NCBI GenBank assembly: GCA_038116945.1
Contig: JAYOEY010000002.1
Span: 1-64,000, forward strand
Direction of reading: 5' to 3'
DNA: 64,000 nucleotides
From: JAYOEY01 sp038116945
GTDB lineage: Bacteria; Pseudomonadota; Alphaproteobacteria; MPNO01; UBA2964
Shown here: positions 36,677 through 45,504 of the stretch, in pieces
Layout of the letters: each line of letters opens with the position of its first letter
Position numbering within the stretch: position 1 is the stretch's first letter
Program-made: the position numbers and the translations under genes
The notes under the pieces: generated by a model
Told to the model about the DNA's origin: nothing
The model's input: only the letters and a program-made list of their open reading frames with translations
The model's database searches: none

Positions 36677-37714
36677 ATGACCGTACAGCCCAATCTAGGC
36701 AAGGGGGTGAAGGACGCGCGGGCGAACCCGGCGCGGATTTCAGTTGTCGCCCCGGCCTATAACGAATCGGAAAACCTGCCGGTACTTTTCGAGCGCGTTC
36801 GAGAAGCGCTCGAAGGCATAGACGTTCCGTTCCAGCTTCTGGTGGTGGAGAACGGCAGTACCGACAACAGCATCGATGTGCTGCGGGACATGCATGAACG
36901 CGATCCCCGCCTCAACTATATCCGGCTGTCGCGGAATTTCGGACATCAGGGCGCCCTTACCGCCGGAATGGCGGTGGCGGAGGGCGATGCGTTGATCTCC
37001 ATGGATGCCGATCTGCAGCACCCGCCCGAGGTGCTGCCTGAAATGATCGCCAAGTGGCGGGAAGGATATGACGTCGTCATCGCGGTCGCGAACACCAATG
37101 CAACGCAGTCCCTTGCCCGGCGGATCATAAACCGGATTTATTATTCCGTGATAACGGGCATCTCCGGTCTCGACCTGCGCGGCGGGCTTTCGGATTTTCG
37201 CCTGATGGACGGAAGCGCCGCCCTCGTCATGAAAAGCCTGCCCGAGCGGTCCCGCTATCTGCGCGGTCTGGCCCGCTGGATAGGGTTCTCCCAGACATCG
37301 ATCAGCTATGAGATCGCCGAGCGGTTTCGCGGGGAGTCGAAATTTTCGCTGGGGCAGCTCTTTCGATTCGGGGTCGATGGCGCGCTTGCCTTTTCGATCC
37401 TGCCGCTCCGGCTGTTCCTGGTTCTCGGATTTTTTGTCGCCGGCTCGTCGTTGCTCTACGCATGCTATCTCGTGATGTCAAAGCTGCTGTCCGACCATTT
37501 CGGTATCGGAGAGAACGCCGTAAGCGGCTTTACCACCCTCGCGGCCGGCATTTTCTTCCTGAGCGGCACGATTCTGATGGGGATCGGCATTCTAGGCGAA
37601 TATATCGGCCGTATTTACGACGAGACGAAAGCGCGTCCGAGCTACATCGTCTGGGAATCGTCCCTGAAGGATCCGGATCCTGAATCCGGCTCCGACCCGC
37701 GGGAAGCCCGTTGA
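36677..37714 (+). CDS. Family 2 glycosyltransferase, DPM1/GtrB type
   Basis: A 345-residue inner-membrane protein. The GT-A domain has SVVAPAYNESENLPVL at the start, VENGSTDNS, and the metal-binding DADLQHPPE near residue 110. Two C-terminal membrane hairpins (about 237-262 and 286-310) fix it in the membrane, as in GtrB and ArnC. These enzymes move a sugar from a nucleotide carrier to undecaprenyl phosphate. The ATG at 36677 is chosen so as not to overlap the divergent SDR gene. It opens the coupled operon; its stop overlaps the next start. Confidence 0.87.
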   Translation: MTVQPNLGKGVKDARANPARISVVAPAYNESENLPVLFERVREALEGIDVPFQLLVVENGSTDNSIDVLRDMHERDPRLNYIRLSRNFGHQGALTAGMAVAEGDALISMDADLQHPPEVLPEMIAKWREGYDVVIAVANTNATQSLARRIINRIYYSVITGISGLDLRGGLSDFRLMDGSAALVMKSLPERSRYLRGLARWIGFSQTSISYEIAERFRGESKFSLGQLFRFGVDGALAFSILPLRLFLVLGFFVAGSSLLYACYLVMSKLLSDHFGIGENAVSGFTTLAAGIFFLSGTILMGIGILGEYIGRIYDETKARPSYIVWESSLKDPDPESGSDPREAR

Positions 37715-38430
37715 TGGCGGAATTGCCCCATGTCGCCATATTGTGCGGTGGCCGCGGCGTGCGGTTGCGGCCGCTGACCGAGCAGGTTCCCAAGCCCATG
37801 GTGCCGGTCAACGGCCGCCCGATGCTCGATCACGTCATCGATTTTTATGAGGCCAGAGGAATCCGGCGTTTCACCCTGTGCGCCGGCTATCGCGCGGACG
37901 TCATTCGCGAGCATTACGCCGATGCCGGGCGCCCGTCGGTCATTACGATTTCGGAGGCGGGCGAGGACGCCGGCATGCTGCGTCGTCTGTGGGCGCTCAG
38001 GGACGAGCCGTTCGACCGTCTGCTCGTCGCCTATGGCGACACGTTCGTCGACCTCGATCTCGACGACCTGATCCGCAGGCATGAAGAGCTCGGAACGCCC
38101 GCAACCATTCTGACGGCGGAGATCACCAACCCCTTTGGCCTGGTTGACGAGACCAACGGCCGCGTGACCTCGTTTCGCGAAAAGCCCGTGATGCGGTATT
38201 ACGTAGGCTGCGCGTTGTTCGAACGAGATATTTTTTCGGAAATGACCCCGGAAATGGTCGACATGCCCGACGGGAACGGGCTGGTCGCTCTTTTTCATAA
38301 AATGCTGGGCGACGGTCGGCTCGGCGCCTACCTGCATGGCGGTCTGCAGCTCACCTTCAACACCCACGAAGAACATCGTCGGGTCGAAAGCGAAATCGGC
38401 AGCTACTACACATATAGTGAAAATCAATGA
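37714..38430 (+). CDS. Sugar-1-phosphate nucleotidyltransferase
   Basis: A 238-residue member of the NTP-transferase family. The nucleotide motif ILCGGRGVRLRPLTEQVPKP is at the start, and the metal-binding Asp is in VAYGDTFVD. It resembles RfbF/HddC-type enzymes that make CDP- or GDP-sugars. Given the GmhB-like phosphatase nearby, a heptose or similar sugar is possible, but no kinase is seen. Start and stop overlap both neighbours (TGATG and ATGA). Confidence 0.82.
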   Translation: MAELPHVAILCGGRGVRLRPLTEQVPKPMVPVNGRPMLDHVIDFYEARGIRRFTLCAGYRADVIREHYADAGRPSVITISEAGEDAGMLRRLWALRDEPFDRLLVAYGDTFVDLDLDDLIRRHEELGTPATILTAEITNPFGLVDETNGRVTSFREKPVMRYYVGCALFERDIFSEMTPEMVDMPDGNGLVALFHKMLGDGRLGAYLHGGLQLTFNTHEEHRRVESEIGSYYTYSENQ

Positions 38431-39422
38431 ATGAACTAAAAGGCAAACGCGTTCTGATAACCGGGGGCAGCGGTTTCATCCCGTCGCATCTCACCCGGCG
38501 TCTGGTTAAGGGCGGGGCGAACGTCACCATCACGACCAAATACAACAGCGTCATCGACAACGCGCGGATCGCCGATGTCTGGAACGACATCAACGTCATC
38601 GAGGCGGATCTCCGCAATTTCGACATCCTGCGCCAGCTCGCGGTGCTCAAACCCGAGATCATTTTTCACACGGCGGCCTACAATCATGTGGGCTCCAGTT
38701 TCGACAATTTCGCCGAGGCGATGGATTCCAACGCCAAGGGGACCGCGAACCTTCTGGAAGCCTACGAGGATTACGAACGCTTCATCTATATTTCGTCCTC
38801 CGAAGTGTACGGGGCGCAGGACAGCGTTCCGTTCGTCGAGACCATGACGCCGCACCCGATCTCTCCCTATGCGATCGGGAAATATGCCGGCGAGCTTTAC
38901 GCCTGGATGAAAATGGACCAGGTGGGACGTCCGATTGCGATCGTCCGTCCGTTCAACGCCTATGGCCCCTATCAGAGTCAGCGGGCCGTAATTCCCGAGA
39001 TCATCGTCAAATGTTTGAAGGGCGAGGCCATACCCCTTACCGAAGGTCGCCAGACCCGCGAATTCAATTACGTCGAGAACCTTGTCGACGGTTTCATCCT
39101 CGCGGCGACCAGGGAAGCCGCGCTCGGTCAGGTCATCAATATCGGGGCGGGCGAGGAAACCTCCATCCGCGACCTGCTGCACCTGATCCATCAGCTCACC
39201 GATTCGACTTCCGAACTTCAGATCGGCGCCCTGCCGCATCGGCCGACCGAAATCTGGCGCATGTGCGCCGACGCCACGCGCGCCCGGGATCTACTCGGCT
39301 GGGAGCCAAGGGTCCGGCTGGCCGAGGGGCTCGAACGCACGATCGCCTGGCATCGCGACTATATGGACGTGTTCGAGAACCCTGCGGGTGCGCTGCAGCG
39401 CCTGGTGACGCACGGCTCGTAA
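38427..39422 (+). CDS. NAD-dependent epimerase/dehydratase (GDP-mannose 4,6-dehydratase-like)
   Basis: A 331-residue extended SDR. Active-site marks are FIYISSSEVYG and the Tyr-x3-Lys YAIGK (about 150). RPFNAYGPYQSQRAVIPEII and EFNYVENLVDGF are typical of sugar-nucleotide dehydratases. Odd feature: the glycine-rich loop reads GGSGFIPSH, with Pro where the third Gly of GxxGxxG belongs. This may alter NAD binding, although the rest of the fold is intact. It directly follows and overlaps the nucleotidyltransferase gene and probably acts on its product. Confidence 0.85.
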   Translation: MNELKGKRVLITGGSGFIPSHLTRRLVKGGANVTITTKYNSVIDNARIADVWNDINVIEADLRNFDILRQLAVLKPEIIFHTAAYNHVGSSFDNFAEAMDSNAKGTANLLEAYEDYERFIYISSSEVYGAQDSVPFVETMTPHPISPYAIGKYAGELYAWMKMDQVGRPIAIVRPFNAYGPYQSQRAVIPEIIVKCLKGEAIPLTEGRQTREFNYVENLVDGFILAATREAALGQVINIGAGEETSIRDLLHLIHQLTDSTSELQIGALPHRPTEIWRMCADATRARDLLGWEPRVRLAEGLERTIAWHRDYMDVFENPAGALQRLVTHGS

Positions 39423-39461
39423 CGCGCCTTTCATCAGGTCCGATCGACCGGAGACGAAGCA

Positions 39462-40664
39462 GTGCCGCCTGATGGCGGCGAAACCATGCCCATGACGCAG
39501 CGACGTTATATTCCTTACGGCCGCCAGGACATCGACGATCACGACAGGGCCGCCGTCGACCGAATCCTGCGCGCTGATTTCATCACGCAGGGACCGGCTA
39601 TCGACGCGTTTGAAGCAGACCTCGCCGGATTGTGCGAATCCCGCTATAGCGTTGCCGTCAGCAGCGGCACTGCCGCGCTGCACCTCGCCTATCTCGCGCT
39701 TGGCGTCGGGCCCGGCGACACCGTCTGGACCACGCCCAACAGTTTTGTCGCGACCGCGAATGCCGCCCTCCTCTGCGGGGCGAAGGTCGACTTCGTCGAT
39801 ATCGATCCCGACACCCGATGCATGAGCCCCCAGGCGCTGGAGCGCAAGCTGGCCGCGAGCTCCGCGACAGCGCTGCCCAAGGCGGTCGTACCGGTTCATT
39901 TCGGCGGCCATTGCTGCGATATGCCCGCCATCGCCGGGCTCGCCGCAGCGTATGGATTCCGGGTCGTCGAGGACGGCGCGCATTCGCTGGGGGCGGCATA
40001 CAGGGACGCCGACGGCGCCCGGCACATGTTCGGTTCCTGCGCGCACGCCGACCTGGCGATCGCAAGCTTCCATCCGGTGAAGATAATCACCACCGGAGAG
40101 GGCGGTGCGGTCATGACCGGCGATGCCGAACTCGATCGTCGCCTGCGGCTGCTGCGGAGCCACGGCGTGACCCGCGATGCCGGGCTGATGGAAAACCCCT
40201 CAGAGGGCGACTGGTATTACGAGCAGGTTGCGCTCGGCCTCAACTACCGCATCACGGATCTGCAATGCGCGCTGGGCAGCAGCCAGCTCGCGCGGCTGCC
40301 CGGTTTTCTCGAAAGACGGCGTCACCTGGCGGCCCGGTACGATGAGCTGCTTTCCGGTCTGCCGGTTCGCCGGCCGACAGTCATGCCGGGACACGAACCG
40401 GCCTGGCATCTCTACGCGATAGAGGTCGACGCCGACCGACGCCGATCTGCGTTCGATGCCATGCGCGCCGCGGGCATCGGCGTTAACGTGCATTACATCC
40501 CGATCCATCTGCAGCCCCATTACCGTCGACTTCAGTTCGCGCCCGGACAGTTCCCGGTTGCGGAACGGTATTACCGGGGGGCGCTGTCCCTGCCGCTGTT
40601 TCCCGGTCTTGAAACTGACGAGCAGGATCATGTGGTATCCGTGCTGGCCGAGGCGCTGTCGTGA
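39462..40664 (+). CDS. pseC: UDP-4-amino-4,6-dideoxy-N-acetyl-L-altrosamine transaminase
   Basis: A 400-residue DegT/DnrJ/EryC1 aminotransferase. PseC-type signatures are YIPYGRQDIDDHD near the start, ADFITQGPAIDAFE, and the PLP-binding Lys in FHPVKIITTGEGG (about 207). It should aminate the 4-keto sugar made by PseB, the second step to pseudaminic acid. The start is GTG with GGAG ten bases upstream; ATGs at 39486 and 39492 are alternatives. The next gene overlaps it by four bases. Confidence 0.88.
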   Translation: MPPDGGETMPMTQRRYIPYGRQDIDDHDRAAVDRILRADFITQGPAIDAFEADLAGLCESRYSVAVSSGTAALHLAYLALGVGPGDTVWTTPNSFVATANAALLCGAKVDFVDIDPDTRCMSPQALERKLAASSATALPKAVVPVHFGGHCCDMPAIAGLAAAYGFRVVEDGAHSLGAAYRDADGARHMFGSCAHADLAIASFHPVKIITTGEGGAVMTGDAELDRRLRLLRSHGVTRDAGLMENPSEGDWYYEQVALGLNYRITDLQCALGSSQLARLPGFLERRRHLAARYDELLSGLPVRRPTVMPGHEPAWHLYAIEVDADRRRSAFDAMRAAGIGVNVHYIPIHLQPHYRRLQFAPGQFPVAERYYRGALSLPLFPGLETDEQDHVVSVLAEALS

Positions 40665-41566
40665 GGATTGTGCTGGGGTCCGCGCAGTTCGGGTCCGACT
40701 ACGGCATATCGAACAAGGTCGGCCGGCTTTCCGGGGACGCGGTGAAATCGCTTCTGACTCGCGCCCGCAGTCATGGTATCGACACGATCGACACCGCGTG
40801 CCTTTACGGCGACGCTGAAAGCGTCCTTGGCGAATCGCTCGGGGACCCGGGGTGGAAAATCGTCACCAAGACGCCAAAATTTACCGGCCTGACGGGCGCG
40901 CGGGCGGTCGAAGGCCTGCGCGCTGCTTTCGATGCCTCGCTGGAACGTCTTCGCCGGGACCGGCTGCAAGGTCTGCTGGCACATGATGCCGACGATCTGC
41001 TGGGTCCCCATGGACCGCGAATCTGGCGTGCAATGCAGGATCTGAGGGCCGATGGCCGGGTCGGGATGATCGGGGCTTCGGTCTATACCGGCGGCCAAAT
41101 CGACGGCCTGCTGGCGAGATACGATCTCGATCTCATCCAGCTGCCCCTTAACATGCTCGACCGCCGCCTTGTGGATGGAGGCCAGCTGGAAAAGCTATTG
41201 GCTGCCGGCGTGACGGTTCATGCGCGATCGGTATTTCTGCAGGGGCTGCTTCTGATGCCGCCCGAAGGGTTGCCGCCGCGATTTGCGGATATCGCGCCGC
41301 GTCTCCGGGTCCTGCGCGAACGGCTGTCCTGCATGGGGTTGTCGCCGGTCGAGGGCGCCCTCGCAGCGGTCAGGGCAGGACCTGAAATCGACGCTATCGT
41401 CGTCGGCGTCACCAGCACCTGCGAGCTGGACGAAATCGTGAGCGCGGCGGAGAGGATTGCCGGCCTCGAGACGGATTTGCCGTTTGAAGAATTTGCGGTT
41501 GCGGACGCGACCGTTCTCGATCCACAACATTGGCCGGATCGGCGCCCGCAGGGCGTCGTGGGCTAG
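40661..41566 (+). CDS. Aldo/keto reductase family protein
   Basis: A 301-residue TIM-barrel oxidoreductase with GTG start inside the pseC stop (GTGA). It begins LGSAQFGSDYGISNKVG; the catalytic Tyr is in DTACLYGDAE and the Lys in IVTKTPKF. This subgroup is typical of polysaccharide and nonulosonate clusters, often next to spsF-like genes. It should reduce or oxidise a keto group of a sugar precursor with NADPH; the exact step is unknown. Confidence 0.83.
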   Translation: MRIVLGSAQFGSDYGISNKVGRLSGDAVKSLLTRARSHGIDTIDTACLYGDAESVLGESLGDPGWKIVTKTPKFTGLTGARAVEGLRAAFDASLERLRRDRLQGLLAHDADDLLGPHGPRIWRAMQDLRADGRVGMIGASVYTGGQIDGLLARYDLDLIQLPLNMLDRRLVDGGQLEKLLAAGVTVHARSVFLQGLLLMPPEGLPPRFADIAPRLRVLRERLSCMGLSPVEGALAAVRAGPEIDAIVVGVTSTCELDEIVSAAERIAGLETDLPFEEFAVADATVLDPQHWPDRRPQGVVG

Positions 41567-41575
41567 GAGAAACGA

Positions 41576-42787
41576 ATGCTGAAAAAATGCAGCCAGTGCG
41601 GTCTGCCGGAAACCTACGAGACGATCGAGTTCGACGGACAGGGCGTCTGCAATATCTGCAATCAGAAGTCCTATCGCGACGGCGCCATCGACTGGGACGC
41701 ACGCTACGCCATTCTCGCCGATCTGATCGAGCAGTACCGGGGCAAGCACGATTACGACTGCATCGTGCCGTTTTCCGGCGGAAAAGATTCGACCTATACG
41801 CTGTGGCGGCTGGTAACGGACTTCAAGATCAAGCCGCTGGTGGTTCAGTTCGATCACGGCTTCATGAGACGCGGGCTCAGGGAAAACAATCTGAGAACCT
41901 TCAAGAAGCTGGGCGTGGACGTTCTTTCCTTCACGCCCAACTGGAAACTGGTCAAGCGTCTGATGCTGGAGGCGCTCGTCCGCAAGGGCGATTTCTGCTG
42001 GCACTGCCATACCGGAATCTTCTCTTACCCCATGCATGTCGCGCTCCGTTACGAGGTGCCGCTGGTCTTCTGGGGAGAGCCATCGAGCGAATACACGGCC
42101 TATTACGACTACCGCGACGACGAGATCGAGGAGGTCGACGAGGAGCGGTTCAACCGGTTCGTCAATCTGGGGATCACGGCCGAGGACATGGCCGGCATGA
42201 TCGACGCCGATTTCGAATTCGACAGGCGCGATCTCGCGCCGTTTACCTACCCGCCGCTCAGGAGCCTCAAGCGGCTGGGTTACCGGTCGGTGTGTCTGGG
42301 GTCGTTCATCCCGTGGGATGTTCGCAAACAGGTTGGAATCATAGAACGCGAACTGGGCTGGAAGGGCGATCAGGTCGAAGGCATGCCGTGGGATGCGTAC
42401 CCTTATGAAAAGATCGAGTGCTTCATGCAGGGTATGCGCGATTACATCAAGTACATGAAGCGGGGCTATTCGCGCGTCAGCCAGATGGTTGCGCTCGATC
42501 TTCGCAACGGGCGGATCGAAAAGGAAGCGGCGGACAGGCTGGTGGAACAGTTCGAAGGCCGGAAGCCGCCCTCGCTTGAAATCTTTCTCGAATATCTCGG
42601 CCTGACCGAGGACGAATTCAATTCGATCGTCATGAAAACCGTCGTTCCGCCGCACGCGCCAGACCTTGCGTCGCTTGAGGTTGCTCCCAGGACATGGGAT
42701 TTCGATCAATGGTATCGCGAGGCGCCCGAGGACCGGGGAATCCCGTGCAAACCGGGCGCTTGCCGCACCTGTTTCGACTGCGCCTGA
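41576..42787 (+). CDS. pseA: N-acetyl sugar amidotransferase (WbpG/PseA family)
   Basis: A 403-residue ATP-pyrophosphatase-type enzyme. An N-terminal zinc-knuckle pattern (C-S-Q-C at 5-8, C-N-I-C about 20 residues later) precedes the PP-loop VPFSGGKDST (about 64-73). Conserved CWHCHTG and the C-terminal C-R-T-C-F-D-C complete the family pattern. WbpG/PseA proteins turn an acetamido into an acetamidino group, using ammonia delivered by HisH- and HisF-like partners, which are encoded next. This predicts an amidino group on the nonulosonic acid or a companion sugar. Confidence 0.88.
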   Translation: MLKKCSQCGLPETYETIEFDGQGVCNICNQKSYRDGAIDWDARYAILADLIEQYRGKHDYDCIVPFSGGKDSTYTLWRLVTDFKIKPLVVQFDHGFMRRGLRENNLRTFKKLGVDVLSFTPNWKLVKRLMLEALVRKGDFCWHCHTGIFSYPMHVALRYEVPLVFWGEPSSEYTAYYDYRDDEIEEVDEERFNRFVNLGITAEDMAGMIDADFEFDRRDLAPFTYPPLRSLKRLGYRSVCLGSFIPWDVRKQVGIIERELGWKGDQVEGMPWDAYPYEKIECFMQGMRDYIKYMKRGYSRVSQMVALDLRNGRIEKEAADRLVEQFEGRKPPSLEIFLEYLGLTEDEFNSIVMKTVVPPHAPDLASLEVAPRTWDFDQWYREAPEDRGIPCKPGACRTCFDCA

Positions 42788-42820
42788 CGGACGGCGCGAC
42801 TGCCAACCGGCTCCCGGCGG

Positions 42821-43438
42821 ATGATCGGCATTCTCGACATCGGGATGGGCAATCTCGGCTCGGTATGGAACGCGACTTACGAGTCGGGGTTCGATCCCGA
42901 GATCGTCATCGATCCGGACGATCTCGACCAGATCGACCACCTCATCCTGCCCGGGGTCGGCCATTTCGCGACCGCGATGGAAAAACTCTGCGAAATGGGC
43001 ATGGTCTCGCCGCTCAGGAGCTATGTCGAAAGCGGCCGTCCGCTGCTCGGTCTCTGCGTCGGCATGCAGGTGCTGGCCACCGAGGGAACGGAAGGCGCCA
43101 GGACGCCAGGGCTCGATATCATCGCCGGGACGGTCGACCGACTGCCGGTCAATCCGCCCTTCCGGGTACCGCATATCGGCTGGAACGCGGTCAGCGCCGT
43201 CCGGGATCATCCCGTCCTGGAGCGCATCAAACCTGAACGGGACTTTTACTTCGTCCATTCCTACGCGTTCCGTCCGGTGGACGAGGCGAACATCGTGGCA
43301 AGAACCGAATACGGCGCGCCGTTTGCATCGATCGTCGGCCGGGCGAACGTACTCGGGTGCCAGTTCCACCCCGAGAAGAGTCAGGCCAACGGGTTGCGGA
43401 TCCTGGAAAACTTCTGCCGGTGGGACGGGGTATGCTGA
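42821..43438 (+). CDS. hisH: HisH-like glutamine amidotransferase for sugar amidination
   Basis: A 205-residue class I glutamine amidotransferase. The nucleophile Cys is in LLGLCVGMQVL (about 80) and the His/Glu pair in QFHPEKS at the C-terminus; PHIGWN is the HisH-type loop. It hydrolyses glutamine and passes ammonia to the HisF-like partner. Its position between WbpG-like and HisF-like genes shows it serves amidination and not histidine synthesis. It overlaps the next gene by seven bases. Confidence 0.88.
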   Translation: MIGILDIGMGNLGSVWNATYESGFDPEIVIDPDDLDQIDHLILPGVGHFATAMEKLCEMGMVSPLRSYVESGRPLLGLCVGMQVLATEGTEGARTPGLDIIAGTVDRLPVNPPFRVPHIGWNAVSAVRDHPVLERIKPERDFYFVHSYAFRPVDEANIVARTEYGAPFASIVGRANVLGCQFHPEKSQANGLRILENFCRWDGVC

Positions 43439-44196
43439 AAAAACGCATCATCGCCATCCAGCTCCTGCTCGGGGAACGGCTGGTCAAGACCCGCGAATTC
43501 GGCGGTTACCGAGATGTCGGCGATCCCGTAAAAAGCGCCGCCGTCTACAATTCGCAGCATCTCGACGAGCTGATCCTGCTGAATATCGATCGCGACCGGC
43601 GCTCGGCTGACGTTTTCGCCGACTGGCTCAAGGAAATTTCCAAGGTCTGTTTCATGCCGCTGTCGATCGGCGGCGGCATCACCGGGTTCGACGACGCGGC
43701 GTTTCTGATCAAGAACGGCGCCGACAAGGTCGTGGTCAACAGCGCCGCATACCGCGACAAGAAGCTTCTTGGAGAAATCGCGAACCGTTTCGGATCGCAG
43801 GCAGTCGTTGTCGGCATCGATGTGAAGCGGGACCCCTCGGACGGGCGCATCCGGCTCTATTCGGATTGCGGCCGAAGCGCCGAGCCGGTCGCGCTCGCCG
43901 ATCACATCCGTTCCTGCGTCGATGCCGGCGCGGGCGAAATTTTTGTCCAGTCGATCGACAATGACGGGGTCATGAAAGGGTTCGATATCCCGCTGATCGC
44001 GGAAACGCAGGCGGCGGCCGCCGTACCGGTAATCGGCGCCGGCGGGTCCGGCACCTACGAGATGCTCCGCGAGGCCTTTGTCGCGACCGATGTCAGCGCG
44101 CTCGCCTGCGGCAGCATGTTCAATTTTACGGACAGCCAGTGGATGCGGGCCAAGGCGCATCTGACCAATTACGGACTTCCCTTCAAGGCGGTGTGA
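43432..44196 (+). CDS. hisF: HisF-like ammonia-channel protein for sugar amidination
   Basis: A 254-residue HisF-fold TIM barrel starting MLKKRIIAIQLLLGERLVKT. The catalytic Asp that follows the first strand in true HisF (C-L-D-V-K) is replaced by Leu, so it should not cyclise the histidine precursor. The second site, GIDVKRD, is kept, as are GGGI and the phosphate loop GAGGSG. With HisH and the WbpG-like enzyme it forms the known three-protein amidination unit. The internal ATG at 43432 overlaps the hisH stop and is the natural start. Confidence 0.88.
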   Translation: MLKKRIIAIQLLLGERLVKTREFGGYRDVGDPVKSAAVYNSQHLDELILLNIDRDRRSADVFADWLKEISKVCFMPLSIGGGITGFDDAAFLIKNGADKVVVNSAAYRDKKLLGEIANRFGSQAVVVGIDVKRDPSDGRIRLYSDCGRSAEPVALADHIRSCVDAGAGEIFVQSIDNDGVMKGFDIPLIAETQAAAAVPVIGAGGSGTYEMLREAFVATDVSALACGSMFNFTDSQWMRAKAHLTNYGLPFKAV

Positions 44197-44197
44197 C

Positions 44198-44755
44198 GTG
44201 ACCGGTTCGACGGAGACGGTTCTCGAAGGGGAGATCATACGGCTGCGTTATCTCGACGAGGACGACGCCACCCCGGTTTACGCCGGCTGGATGAATGCGC
44301 CGGAAATAAACCGCTTTCTCGAGAGCCGGTTCGCGGTCCAGACCGTCGATACCGTCCGCGATTTCATCCGTGCCGCGCGCGACAATGAAGATGTCCATCT
44401 GTTCGGCATGTTCCTGCGGCGGGACGGCCGACATGTGGGAAACATAAAGCTGGGCCCCATCGACCGCAGACACGGCACCGCCGATGTCGGGCTTCTTGTC
44501 GGGGCGGCGGATGTCTGGGGACAAGGCGTGGCAACCGATGCCATCGCGCTGGTTGCGCGGTTTGCGACCGGGCCGCTCGGGCTCCGCCGCGTGACGGCTG
44601 GCGCCTATGCCCGGAACGCCGGCTGCATCCGCGCTTTCGAGAAAGCGGGTTTCGTCAGGGAAGGCGTCCTGCGCCGGCAGGTCATCGGGGCCGACGGCGT
44701 GGCGGACGATGTGATCAAGCTGGGCGTTCTCGCCGAAGAGCTCGCCGGGTCATGA
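44198..44755 (+). CDS. GNAT family N-acetyltransferase (RimJ/RimL-like)
   Basis: A 185-residue acetyltransferase with GTG start. It reads IIRLRYLDEDDATPVYAGWM at the start, and the acetyl-CoA loop is in GAADVWGQGVATDAI, followed by YARNAGCIRAFEKAGFVREG, the typical C-terminal GNAT motif. It could N-acetylate an amino sugar of the pathway. A separate PseH-like domain is fused to PseG, so this one probably acts at a different amine. It overlaps the next gene by four bases. Confidence 0.85.
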   Translation: MTGSTETVLEGEIIRLRYLDEDDATPVYAGWMNAPEINRFLESRFAVQTVDTVRDFIRAARDNEDVHLFGMFLRRDGRHVGNIKLGPIDRRHGTADVGLLVGAADVWGQGVATDAIALVARFATGPLGLRRVTAGAYARNAGCIRAFEKAGFVREGVLRRQVIGADGVADDVIKLGVLAEELAGS

Positions 44756-45504
44756 TCGCGATCCTGCAGGCCCGCATGTCGTCGACCCGGCTGCCCGGCA
44801 AGGTGCTGGCTCCCATTCTGGGCCGGCCGATGCTGTCATTGCAGATTGAGCGAATCGGACGCGCGCGCGCCTGTAAAAACCTGATTGTGGCGACCAGCGA
44901 CCAGGCGGAGGACCAGCCCATTGCCGATCTCTGCGCGGAGATCGGCGTTGCGGTCTATCGCGGCTCGCTGAACGACGTCCTCGACCGGTTCTACCGGGCC
45001 GCGCTGCCCCACCGGCCGGATCGAGTGATTCGCCTGACGGCCGATTGTCCGCTGGCCGACTGGACCGTGATCGACCGTGTCTGCGATGCGGCCGAGGCCG
45101 GAGGATACGATTACTGTTCCAATACGGTGGACCCCACCTGGCCCGACGGGCTCGACGTGGAAGTCGTCAGCTTCGAAGCGCTTGAAACCGCCTGGCGGGA
45201 AGCGGAATCGCCCTCCGAGCGCGAACATGTCCTGCCGTTCATCCATCGCCGTCCGGACAGGTTCGGCATCGGTTCGGTCCGGAACGACCGCGACCTGTCT
45301 CATCTGCGATGGACCGTCGACGAACCGGCCGATCTCGATCTGGTGCGGTGCGTGTACGAAGCGCTCTACCCCGCCGATCCGGCCTTTACGACCGACGACA
45401 TTCTCGATTTTCTGGATGCCCACCCCGAGCTTGTCCGGCTTAACGCCCATATCGAACGCAACGAAGGCCTGAAGCGTTCGGATGGCGCCGGCAACGCCGC
45501 CTGA
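44752..45504 (+). CDS. SpsF-type cytidylyltransferase, copy 1
   Basis: A 250-residue NTP-transferase of the SpsF family. It starts IAILQARMSSTRLPGKVLAP, the family signature, with IRLTADCPLADW as the metal/nucleotide region. SpsF is proposed to be the CMP-activating enzyme in sps-type pseudaminate clusters. A second copy lies at 53496-54236. One probably serves as the PseF equivalent; which one cannot be decided from sequence. Confidence 0.82.
   Translation: MIAILQARMSSTRLPGKVLAPILGRPMLSLQIERIGRARACKNLIVATSDQAEDQPIADLCAEIGVAVYRGSLNDVLDRFYRAALPHRPDRVIRLTADCPLADWTVIDRVCDAAEAGGYDYCSNTVDPTWPDGLDVEVVSFEALETAWREAESPSEREHVLPFIHRRPDRFGIGSVRNDRDLSHLRWTVDEPADLDLVRCVYEALYPADPAFTTDDILDFLDAHPELVRLNAHIERNEGLKRSDGAGNAA

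Noticed and set aside
42821..44196. Histidine biosynthesis genes hisH and hisF
   Set aside because: They directly follow a WbpG/PseA-type amidotransferase gene, and the HisF-like protein lacks the first catalytic Asp; they serve sugar amidination.
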